Assembly (NCBI RefSeq): GCF_013179735.1
Contig: NZ_JABMEG010000002.1
Location: 558,001 to 622,000 of the forward strand
Source: Permianibacter fluminis
Lineage (GTDB): Bacteria > Pseudomonadota > Gammaproteobacteria > Enterobacterales > Permianibacteraceae
Direction of reading: 5' to 3'
Length of the DNA stretch: 64,000 nucleotides
Position numbers and translations under genes: made by a program. Positions 17,636-25,306 of the stretch are shown here, piece after piece. The notes under the pieces are model-generated. The model ran no database searches and was not told where the DNA came from. It worked only from the letters and a program-made list of their open reading frames with translations. Numbering within the stretch: position 1 is the first letter of the stretch; each line of letters starts with the position of its first letter.

Positions 17636-18289
17636 ATGAAAAAACATAAGGCACTGTTATCGGCATTGCTGCTGGTCGGGGCGTCGGCTTCACAGGCGTC
17701 GCTGATCGAAACCGTCAGTGGCTGGGATGGCGAGCATGGAACCTTTCCGTTCGGCCGGCCCAATACCGCGACCATCGGCCAGACCTTTAATACCGGTTCT
17801 GACAATTACCTCAGCCAACTGGCGTTTTACCTGAGTGATGATCTGGTCGGTCAGGCGGTTGAGTTCCAGGTCTACCTGGCGCAGTGGGATGGCGAGAAAG
17901 CCGTTGCTGGCACCGGCGAGTTTCTGGGGCAGTACAGCTCCGACGGCAGCGGCAGCTATGCCCGTTTTGATCTGTCATCACTGTCGGTCTATCTCAATCA
18001 GTTCAGCGATTATATTTTCTTTTTGACCACCAGCTATTCACAGATCGGTCAACCGGATTCGGAAGCCTGGGTCGGCTCTCTGGAGGAAGATGGTTATCTG
18101 GCAGGCGATCTGGTTTATCTGAACAACGGCGGCCAGTTTGATGACGTGTATTCGCAAAGCTGGAACTATTGGTATGACGCTGATCTGGCGTTTGAGTTGA
18201 CGCTCACTGAAGTGCCCGAACCGACTGGCCTTGCCTTGATGGGTTTTGCCGTGCTGGCCTTGGCGGGGCGTCGTCTGCGCCGGGCTTGA
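17636..18289 (+). CDS. PEP-CTERM sorting domain protein
   Basis: A 217-residue exported protein. It has a short signal peptide (KHKALLSALLLVGASASQA) and a C-terminal PEP-CTERM tripartite signal: VPEPTG, a hydrophobic helix LALMGFAVLALA, and the basic tail GRRLRRA. Proteins of this kind are cleaved and anchored or released by exosortase in diderm bacteria making extracellular polysaccharide. The central part (SLIETVSGWDG to ADLAFELTLTE) is a beta-rich secreted domain with no family that I recognise. ATG 17636 follows AAAGGAG at a good distance. No exosortase gene occurs in the window, so one is predicted elsewhere in the genome. The 373 bases upstream hold only the terminator of the preceding gene and no other gene. 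Confidence 0.88.
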   Translation: MKKHKALLSALLLVGASASQASLIETVSGWDGEHGTFPFGRPNTATIGQTFNTGSDNYLSQLAFYLSDDLVGQAVEFQVYLAQWDGEKAVAGTGEFLGQYSSDGSGSYARFDLSSLSVYLNQFSDYIFFLTTSYSQIGQPDSEAWVGSLEEDGYLAGDLVYLNNGGQFDDVYSQSWNYWYDADLAFELTLTEVPEPTGLALMGFAVLALAGRRLRRA

Positions 18290-18478
18290 ACGCGGTCGGA
18301 TTGCCGAATATCAAGAAAGCTTCAGCAATAACCGAGCGATGTTTCTGCGGCTGGCCCCGTAGCGGCGGTATGAGTTGTGCTCGAACGATGCGACGCCAAC
18401 AGGATGATGACGTCGACGCATGGATGTGTGGCGCGCTCCTATCGACGTGCGAATGACTCTACGTTTGAGGATGAACCC

Positions 18479-20608
18479 ATGAAACAGAAATTTGTGCTAT
18501 CAGCCCTGAGCGCAGCGGTACTGCTTGGCAGCGCCTGCCTGCACGCGGCTGATAAACCCCTGCGTTACATGATCCTGGCGCCAAAGGCGCCGGCAACGGT
18601 CAGCGGCGCAATGAAGAAGAATGCGCCGGTCGCAGCAAGCGTTGCCGATCTGCAGCGCAAGGCATCCAGCAAGCTGGCTGCGGTTGGTGTCCAGAGTGAA
18701 AAGCAGCTGCAAAAGCTGGCGCCCATCAGCTTTGCCGATCTGACCACGGCCCAAGTGGCGGAACTGACAGCGGCGGGTTATCAGGTGTCGCCGGTTGGCA
18801 CCAAGAAGCTGCTTGAGACCCGGGTTTTTGCCGACACCATTCCTTACGGCATCGCCAAAGTGCGGGCGCCGGATGCGTGGCCGGTCAGCACCGGCGTTGG
18901 CAGCAAGGTCTGCATCATTGATACCGGCATTGATCTGACCCACCCGGATTTGGTGCCCAATTTTGTTGAAGGCATCAGTACCGTCGGGTCCGGCAGCAAT
19001 GACCCGTCCGATACCCACGGTCACGGTACCCACGTTGCCGGCACTATCGCTGCGGCAATGAATGGCGCCGACGTGGTCGGTGTTGCACCGAATGCCAGTT
19101 TGTATATCGCAGCGGTGTTTGGCGCCGGTGGCACTGCGACTGACGAAGACATTCTCGAAGGTCTCGATTGGTGCCTGAGCAAAAACGCCAAGATTTTCTC
19201 GATGAGTTATGGCGGCAGTTCCAGCACACCGGTGGAAGAGGCGGCCTATCTGGCTGCGCATGATGCGGGCGTGTTGCTGGTCGCCGCTTCCGGTAACGAT
19301 GGTCCGTCTGTGCCGATTGGTTATCCGGCGCATTACCCGTTTGTCGTGGCAGTCGGTGCGACCGATACCAATGATGCCATCGCCAGTTTCTCGCAGCGCG
19401 GTCCTGAACTGGATGTCGTGGCGCCCGGCGTCAGCGTGCTGTCGGCGCGGCGTGGTGGTGGTACCACGACGATGTCCGGCACATCGATGGCGACGCCGCA
19501 TGTGTCCGGTGTCGCAGCCGGTTTGTTGGCGGCCAATCCCGCACTGAGCAATGATCAACTCGAAAACATCATCGAGCTGACGGCAACCGATTTGGGTACA
19601 TCAGGGTTCGACAATGTTTACGGTAACGGTCGGGTCGATCTGGCGGCTGCGCTGGATTATGCGCAAACCGGCAACCTGCCGCCGCATGCGGCGTTCACGC
19701 CGACTGTGCTGACCAGCAGTCCGCTGCAAGTGTTGTTTACCGACAAATCAACGGACCCGAATGGCGATGCGATTGTGTCGCGGTTGTGGGATTTCGGTGA
19801 TGGCACGAGTTCGACCGAGGTCAAGCCGCGGCATACCTATCCCAGTGCGGGTGAGTATTCGGCGGTGCTGCAAGTGACGGATGCGCGCGGTTCGTCCAGC
19901 CAAAGCACCAAGCTGGTCAAAGTGGGCCCGGTTGCCAACCCCTACCTGACCCGTGGCGTGCCGGTAACAGGCTTGAGTGGCGCCGCTGACAGCGTGCGCA
20001 AGTTCAAGCTGAAAGTACCGGCCAATGCCGAGAATCTGCGCTTCACCTTGGCCGGCGGCACCGGCGATGCCGATCTGTATGTCCGCTTCGGTGCCGAACC
20101 GACCGCAGATACCTTCGATTGCCGGCCGTACCTGAACGGCAACAATGAAAGCTGCGCGTTCTCGATTCCGACTACCGGGGTGTATTACGTGTCGCTGGTC
20201 GGTTTTACCGCTTACAGCGGCGCCAGCCTGGTCGCCAATTACGACATCGCCGGCCCCACCGGACCGAGCTTTGAAAACACCGCCGATTATCCGATTCCGG
20301 ATGATGATCCGGCCGGTGTCGAGAGCCCGATCAATGTCAGCCGCAGCGGTCCGTCCGGCACGGTGAAAGTGGCGGTCAATATCGTCCATACCTGGATTGG
20401 TGACTTGATTGTCGATTTGGTTTCGCCATCGGGTACGGTATTCAATCTGCACAACCAGAGCGGCGGTTCGCAGGACAACATCAATGCGATTTACAACATT
20501 GATGTCGGCGCCGAAGAGTCGCAGGGCGTCTGGAAATTGCGGGTGTCGGATAACGCCTTCCTCGACAGTGGCTATATCGACAGCTGGAAGATTACCTTCC
20601 AGAATTGA
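18479..20608 (+). CDS. Secreted subtilisin-like serine protease (S8) with PKD, PPC and P domains
   Basis: A 709-residue exported protease. After a signal peptide (KFVLSALSAAVLLGSACLHA) and a propeptide to about residue 120, the S8 catalytic domain carries Asp148 (IIDTGID), His182 (HGHGTHVAGT) and Ser336 (GTSMATPHVSG). C-terminal accessory modules follow: a PKD domain (about 420-500; LWDFGDGTSS, HTYPSAGEYSAVL), a pre-peptidase C-terminal domain (about 510-600; GDADLYVRFG, YYVSLVGFTAYSG), and a proprotein-convertase P domain (about 610-709; VNIVHTWIGDLIVDLVSPSG, GVWKLRVSDNAFLDSG). This architecture is typical of extracellular nutrient-scavenging proteases of aquatic gammaproteobacteria. The ATG at 18479 directly precedes the signal peptide. 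A strong terminator follows. Confidence 0.95.
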   Translation: MKQKFVLSALSAAVLLGSACLHAADKPLRYMILAPKAPATVSGAMKKNAPVAASVADLQRKASSKLAAVGVQSEKQLQKLAPISFADLTTAQVAELTAAGYQVSPVGTKKLLETRVFADTIPYGIAKVRAPDAWPVSTGVGSKVCIIDTGIDLTHPDLVPNFVEGISTVGSGSNDPSDTHGHGTHVAGTIAAAMNGADVVGVAPNASLYIAAVFGAGGTATDEDILEGLDWCLSKNAKIFSMSYGGSSSTPVEEAAYLAAHDAGVLLVAASGNDGPSVPIGYPAHYPFVVAVGATDTNDAIASFSQRGPELDVVAPGVSVLSARRGGGTTTMSGTSMATPHVSGVAAGLLAANPALSNDQLENIIELTATDLGTSGFDNVYGNGRVDLAAALDYAQTGNLPPHAAFTPTVLTSSPLQVLFTDKSTDPNGDAIVSRLWDFGDGTSSTEVKPRHTYPSAGEYSAVLQVTDARGSSSQSTKLVKVGPVANPYLTRGVPVTGLSGAADSVRKFKLKVPANAENLRFTLAGGTGDADLYVRFGAEPTADTFDCRPYLNGNNESCAFSIPTTGVYYVSLVGFTAYSGASLVANYDIAGPTGPSFENTADYPIPDDDPAGVESPINVSRSGPSGTVKVAVNIVHTWIGDLIVDLVSPSGTVFNLHNQSGGSQDNINAIYNIDVGAEESQGVWKLRVSDNAFLDSGYIDSWKITFQN

Positions 20609-20632
20609 TGTGTTACGACGAACGGCAACAGG

Positions 20633-20664
20633 AAAAACGCGCGACTCGGGTCGCGCGTTTTTTT
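20633..20664 (+). terminator. Rho-independent terminator after the S8 protease gene
   Basis: AAAAACGCGCGACTCGGGTC continues into GCGCG and seven T: stem CGCGCGAC / GTCGCGCG-like, followed by a T run. The rest of the 317-base gap to 20925 shows no gene. Confidence 0.85.
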
Positions 20665-20925
20665 GTGCTGAAAAATCGCATTGCTCGGACTTGAACCTGT
20701 CTTTGCTACGTTGATCGGCGTCGGCCGCTTGGCTGGCTTCACCTGGTCTTGCCCGTGCATGGTGGCGGCCATGGCCGACGCATGTGACTGACGCAAGCCC
20801 CGACCGAACCATCGACCTCGGCGCGGCAATGATTCGTGCACGCACGTCTGGCTCCACCGTTGTCGCTGGCGCCAATTTGGGCTCATACTGAATCATCGAT
20901 TCCCACTACAAGCCACTTTCCACGC

Positions 20926-21645
20926 ATGGCGACCAAACCGGTTCTGATCATTCAACAAGCTTGGCATGACACGCCGGACTACTTTCTCGATTTCCTGAAT
21001 CGGGAAGGTATTGCCATCGAGCTGCGCCGGATGGATCGTGGCGAGCCGGTGCCGCTGCGTGCCGTCGATTACGCCGGTATTTGCCTGCTCGGCGGGCCGA
21101 TGAGTGCCAATGACGGCGCGACATTACCGTGGCTTGATCAACAAATTCAGCTGGCACGCGATGCGGTGCAGACGAACGTTCCGGTGATTGGTCATTGCCT
21201 CGGTGGACAGCTGCTGGCGAAGGCGCTGGGCGCGTCGGTGCAGGCCTCGCCGCAGCCGGAAATCGGTTGGAGTGAGATTGCCGTCAGATCGCATCCGGAC
21301 AGTGCCCGCTGGTTTGGTGCAAGCAAGATCTTGCCGCTGTTTCAGTGGCATGGCGAAAGCTTCGCGATTCCCGCCGGAGCCAACTGGTTGGCCGAAACGG
21401 CGGCCTGTCCGCATCAGGCTTACGTGATCGACGGCATCCATTTCGGCATGCAGTTTCATTGCGAAATCAAAGCCGAGAAGCTGCGGCTGTGGCTTGAACA
21501 TCACCATGACGAAATCGATGCCTGCGCGGCGGTCAGCAGCGTGCAGCAGGGCGAGGCGATACTGGCGGAATTGGATGCCAAGCTAACGGCAAGCCAGCGC
21601 GTGGCCGAGCGCATTTACCACGCCTGGATTCAGGCGCTGGCTTGA
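20926..21645 (+). CDS. Class I glutamine amidotransferase (GMP synthase-like, stand-alone)
   Basis: A 239-residue cytosolic protein of the GATase class I group related to the amidotransferase half of GMP synthase. The oxyanion strand LLGGPMSAND (55-63) and nucleophile elbow VIGHCLGGQLLA with Cys91 are clear. The catalytic His178 and Glu180 are in FGMQFHCEIKAE, where QFHPE is the usual form; here the intervening residue is Cys. The sequence has no synthetase domain, so it is one of the stand-alone members, some of which hydrolyse gamma-glutamyl bonds of other compounds (for example the PuuD or YfeJ-like groups). The start ATG 20926 matches the family N-terminus KPVLIIQ. It converges with the TonB receptor gene across a shared terminator. 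Confidence 0.9.
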   Translation: MATKPVLIIQQAWHDTPDYFLDFLNREGIAIELRRMDRGEPVPLRAVDYAGICLLGGPMSANDGATLPWLDQQIQLARDAVQTNVPVIGHCLGGQLLAKALGASVQASPQPEIGWSEIAVRSHPDSARWFGASKILPLFQWHGESFAIPAGANWLAETAACPHQAYVIDGIHFGMQFHCEIKAEKLRLWLEHHHDEIDACAAVSSVQQGEAILAELDAKLTASQRVAERIYHAWIQALA

Positions 21646-21747
21646 TGAGAGGCGACTGGCAAAATAGCTTGTTCTCTTGCTGACCAGGCGATCTAAAAAA
21701 ACGGAATCCCAGAAAACCTGCAGCGCCAAAAAAACCAGAAACCCCAG

Positions 21748-21782
21748 AAAAACCAAGGGCCGCATCGCGGCCCTTGGTTTTT
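21748..21782. terminator. Bidirectional terminator
   Basis: AAAAACCAAGGGCCGC-ATC-GCGGCCCTTGGTTTTT, a perfect 16-bp stem with A and T runs on either side. It serves the amidotransferase gene and the convergent TonB receptor gene. Confidence 0.92.
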
Positions 21783-21798
21783 CTACAGAACGCAAATA

Positions 21799-24375
21799 TC
21801 AGAACGTGATATTGGCGCTGACCGAGACCATGCGCGGCTTGCCACGACGAACCAGCGGCGAGCCCAGCTGATCGCCCAGACCGCCGATGCTGATGGCATA
21901 TTCTTCGTCGAGCAGGTTTTGCACTTCCAGCGCCAGTTCCCAGCCGCTGCTGCTCGGCATGTAACTCAGCCGGGTGTTGACCAGATCATAGCCACCAATT
22001 TCCGCATCGTAGCCACCGAGTCGGCTGATTTGGCTGCCGGTGTGGGTGTTGTTGAGATACCAGACGATATCGCCGCTACCCAAATCGGCTTGATAGGTGA
22101 AACCCAGATTCCATTTGTCCGGCGAGTTGCTCAGCGGATCGCCAACCGGGCTGTCATCTTCGGTCTGGCCCGGGAACTGGCTGACATCGTACTTGGTGAT
22201 TTCGGTGTTCAGCTTGGAGTAGTTGCCGTGCAGCGTGAAGCCTTCGGTCAACTCCCAGCTGAATTCGGTTTCGTAACCGTCGCCTTCGGCATCAGCATTG
22301 CCGATGTTGTAGGTCGGGATCGTGCCGGGCGTACCGGACAGCACTAGCTGTTGCATGTCGGTGTAATCAAACTGGAAGAACGACAGGTTCCAGGTGAAGC
22401 GGTTGTCGTTCCAGCTTGATTTCAGACCGGCTTCGTAGTTCCAGATATCTTCCGGCTCGACCGCTTCCAGACGGTTATTGACGACATCGGCACCGAGGCT
22501 GTTGAAGCCACCGGATTTGAAACCATTGGCGGCGCTGACGAACGTCATGACGTTCGGCGACCATTTGTAATCAATCACCAAGCGGGGCGTGGTGGCGTCC
22601 CAATCGTTGGTGTTCTTGATGCCCGGAATTTCTTCGGCAAACACCAAGCCAAACGGCGTCGGTGCACCCGCCAACGGAATCAGGTTCAGATCGCCGCCGA
22701 CAATATAGACATAGGTGCCGCCACCGGCATCAATACAGCCCGGCGCCGGACCACCGCAATTCAGCACGGTGCCCATGCCAATCGTGCCGCCCGTCAGATC
22801 CAGCGCGTTGGTATAGGCGGAATTGACTTCGAAGGTTTTCTTGTCGACGGTGTAGCGGACACCGAGCGTGATGTCCAACGCATCGGTAGCAGACCAGGTG
22901 AAGTCGGCATAGGCGGCATAGCTGCGGAAATCGCCTTCGTCGTGCATTTGTTCAAGCCAGGGATTGCCCAGATTGGCGACGCCATAAGCGGTCGCGGCGG
23001 CCAAGCCGGTCGGCAGACCCAAGGCGGTGGCGACACCGTCCCAAACGGCGGGATCTTGCAGGCTGTAGAACAAGCCGCCAATGCCAAACCCTTGCGGAAT
23101 GCCGGGGATCATTTCGCCAGCTACGTCCATCGGCAAGCCGGGGCCAAAAGGCGGTTCTGCGGTCAAACTGGAGAACAGGAAGAAAGTGTCCAGCGTGTCG
23201 GTATTGGCCCAGACGTTGTGCGTCTGCTTGGCATGCTCGTCGGCGAACATCGCACCCAGCGACCATTTCAAGCTGTCGCTGCTGCCGGTCCAGCGGAATT
23301 CCTGACTGAATGCCGAGAACTCTTCCACGTTATTGGTGGCGAGATTGAAGCGCGGGCTGTTGCTGCCGTCTTCCTCTTCAAAGTTGTGACTGTCGAAAGT
23401 CCGGTAGGCCGTGATCGAGGTGAACTCGCTGTTTTCCATCCGGTGCGCAACTTCAACGCTGGCGCCCCACAGGTTACGGGCTTCTTCTTGCGGAATGTCG
23501 GTGCCATAGGTGCCAAACGGATCGCATTCGGAAATGGCGCAGTTGCTGCTGGCACCTTGCACGGCATCCTGCGCGGTGTGTTCGAATTCGCCGCGGAACA
23601 GCACGTCGGTATCGGCGCTGGCATTCCACAGCAATTGCAGACGGGCACCGTTGCTGTCTTCAACGCCGAGCCGCGTGTCGCTGCCTTCCTGATCGATGTA
23701 ACCGTCGCGATGGTGATCGACAAACGATAGCCGGGCATGGACATCGTCACCGTTCGACAGATTGACTGCGCCTTCGACGGTCTGGCGACCGTATTCGCCG
23801 AGCGTCAGTCGCAGATTGCCGCCGGTTTCAGTGTCAGGTTTCTTGGTGATGATGTGAATGGCGCCGGCACCGGCGTTGCGGCCGAACAATGTGCCTTGTG
23901 GGCCTTTCAGAATTTCGACCCGGGAAATGTCATTGAAATTCATTTGCGCCGCACCGCTGCGGCCGACGTAAACGCCGTCGATATACACCGCGACCGCCGG
24001 GTCCGAACCAATGCCGAAGTCGGTGGTGCCGATGCCGCGCAGGTTGAATCGCGGCTGGGTCACCGAGAGGTTGTCGGCGTCCATACCCGGCGTGATGTTG
24101 CCGAGATCCTTGATGTTCAGGGCACCGAGATCGCGGGTGGTCTGCTCGTTGTAGGCATTCATGGTGATCGGCACGTCTTGAATGCGTTCGCTGCGTTTTT
24201 GCGCGGTCACTTCGATGACGTTGTCAGCGGTTTTGTGGCTTTCTTCGGTGGCTTCTTCATCGGCAGCCCAGGCTGCCGGCAGTGGCAGCAACGCCAGCAT
24301 CAGCGCTTGAGTCAGGACAGAGCGGGTGAAACGAAGGGAAGCGGGCGGGGTTGTGCGGGTTTTGTTGTTATGCAT
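21799..24375 (-). CDS. TonB-dependent outer membrane receptor
   Basis: An 858-residue outer membrane active transporter. The signal peptide (SVLTQALMLALLPLPAAWAA) is followed by a TonB-box region VIEVTAQKRSERIQDVP. The plug domain contains LRGIGTTDFGIGSDPAVAVY and VEILKGPQGTLFGRNAGAGA, and the C-terminal barrel ends in VSVSANITF with a terminal Phe. Barrel-type strands such as LDITLGVRYTVDKKTF and TPRLVIDYKWSPNVMTFVSA support the fold. The type with IEVTAQKR and GTLFGRNA is common among receptors for iron complexes and for hydrophobic or plant-derived compounds; the ligand is not known. It is divergent from the cytochrome cluster at 24623, with a 247-base shared control region holding a perfect palindrome. 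Confidence 0.93.
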   Translation of the reverse strand: MHNNKTRTTPPASLRFTRSVLTQALMLALLPLPAAWAADEEATEESHKTADNVIEVTAQKRSERIQDVPITMNAYNEQTTRDLGALNIKDLGNITPGMDADNLSVTQPRFNLRGIGTTDFGIGSDPAVAVYIDGVYVGRSGAAQMNFNDISRVEILKGPQGTLFGRNAGAGAIHIITKKPDTETGGNLRLTLGEYGRQTVEGAVNLSNGDDVHARLSFVDHHRDGYIDQEGSDTRLGVEDSNGARLQLLWNASADTDVLFRGEFEHTAQDAVQGASSNCAISECDPFGTYGTDIPQEEARNLWGASVEVAHRMENSEFTSITAYRTFDSHNFEEEDGSNSPRFNLATNNVEEFSAFSQEFRWTGSSDSLKWSLGAMFADEHAKQTHNVWANTDTLDTFFLFSSLTAEPPFGPGLPMDVAGEMIPGIPQGFGIGGLFYSLQDPAVWDGVATALGLPTGLAAATAYGVANLGNPWLEQMHDEGDFRSYAAYADFTWSATDALDITLGVRYTVDKKTFEVNSAYTNALDLTGGTIGMGTVLNCGGPAPGCIDAGGGTYVYIVGGDLNLIPLAGAPTPFGLVFAEEIPGIKNTNDWDATTPRLVIDYKWSPNVMTFVSAANGFKSGGFNSLGADVVNNRLEAVEPEDIWNYEAGLKSSWNDNRFTWNLSFFQFDYTDMQQLVLSGTPGTIPTYNIGNADAEGDGYETEFSWELTEGFTLHGNYSKLNTEITKYDVSQFPGQTEDDSPVGDPLSNSPDKWNLGFTYQADLGSGDIVWYLNNTHTGSQISRLGGYDAEIGGYDLVNTRLSYMPSSSGWELALEVQNLLDEEYAISIGGLGDQLGSPLVRRGKPRMVSVSANITF

Positions 24376-24409
24376 TCCTGAGACTCCTGAGCGTACTGCT
24401 GTTTTTATT

Positions 24410-24423
24410 AGGACTTAAGTCCT
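24410..24423. promoter_or_regulatory. Perfect 14-bp palindrome in the TonB receptor/cytochrome control region
   Basis: AGGACTTAAGTCCT, 35 bases upstream of the receptor start and about 200 upstream of the cytochrome start. It has the size and symmetry of a dimeric repressor or activator operator. The regulator is unknown. Confidence 0.5.
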
Positions 24424-24590
24424 CATTTGATAACCCAGCCGGTTGGACCAGCGCAATCGGATTGATTGTGGTCAGACCATTGCGCAGGAGACAGACCAGA
24501 CGGTCGCGCCAACGCCTTGTTTGCACGGAAAAAATTGCTGCGCCGCAATATGTTTTTCTGACTCTTGCGGTGAGAAGCATGGCTCGTTAG

Positions 24591-24614
24591 TATCTCGTAC
24601 TAAAGAGCGAGATA
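24591..24614 (+). promoter_or_regulatory. Inverted repeat overlapping the cytochrome gene ribosome binding site
   Basis: TATCTCG at 24591-24597 pairs with CGAGATA at 24608-24614 across ten bases. The right arm ends eight bases before the ATG at 24623, so it overlaps the only ribosome binding site candidate (GAGCGAG). It could be an operator or an RNA hairpin affecting translation. Confidence 0.45.
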
Positions 24615-24622
24615 GTGCACAA

Positions 24623-25303
24623 ATGAACCAGTCACAGTTGAGTTGCCGGCGCGTGAAGCCGGCTTTGCTGCGGTCCTTTTCCGGGTTGCTGGTGATGCTG
24701 GCTGCTGTCGGCTTGGCAGCTGCGTCCGCGACGAGCGGCGCTGCGGAAACGTCGCCGTTCAGTGCCTGCGCGACCTGCCACGGCAAGCAGGCAGAGGGCA
24801 ATCCGGCTGTGCGGGCGCCGGCGTTGGCCGGCCTCGACGAAGTCTATTTGCTGCGTCAGCTGCAGCACTTTCGCGATGGCATTCGCGGTGTGCATCCGGA
24901 TGACAAAGACGGCGCGGTGATGCGTGCCGCCGTGGTCACGCTCACCAGTGATCAGGCGATGCGCGAGGTCATTGCCAGCATCAAGACCTTCCCGCTGCCA
25001 GTGCCGGCTGCGGTTGCCGCCGGTGCCGATTTGACGGTCGGCCGCAATTACTACAATGGCATTTGCTCCGCCTGTCACGGCGGCAAGGCAGAGGGCATTC
25101 CGGCATTGAACTCGCCGCGCTTGGCCGGCCAGAGTGCAGAATATCTGCAGCGTCAGTTCAGCCACTTCCGTAATAAAGTTCGCGGTGGCCATGCCAGCGA
25201 CAAGTACGGCATTCAGATGACCAAGATCACCAAAGCGATCGCGGACGACAAAATGGCCGCCGATGTTGCCGCCTACATTGTCCAGATGGCGCGGACGCCG
25301 TAG
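24623..25303 (+). CDS. Dihaem cytochrome c4-like protein
   Basis: A 226-residue periplasmic electron carrier with two cytochrome c domains. The signal peptide core is LLVMLAAVGLAAASATSGA. Haem 1 binds CATCH (49-53) with CHGKQAEGNPAVRAPAL following; haem 2 binds CSACH (148-152) with CHGGKAEGIPALNSPRL following. The parallel layout of two class I domains, each with a haem pocket motif YLxRQLxxFR-like (YLLRQLQHFRDGIRG and YLQRQFSHFRNKVRG), is typical of cytochrome c4 proteins. The upstream frame has no leader, so ATG 24623 is the start. It is followed four bases later by the MauG/CcpA-like gene, and all three genes form one likely operon divergent from a TonB receptor. Confidence 0.92.
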   Translation: MNQSQLSCRRVKPALLRSFSGLLVMLAAVGLAAASATSGAAETSPFSACATCHGKQAEGNPAVRAPALAGLDEVYLLRQLQHFRDGIRGVHPDDKDGAVMRAAVVTLTSDQAMREVIASIKTFPLPVPAAVAAGADLTVGRNYYNGICSACHGGKAEGIPALNSPRLAGQSAEYLQRQFSHFRNKVRGGHASDKYGIQMTKITKAIADDKMAADVAAYIVQMARTP

Positions 25304-25306
25304 TTC

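Noticed and set aside
18500-20896. Long minus-strand frames over the S8 protease gene
   Set aside because: The plus strand has an unmistakable protease with catalytic triad.
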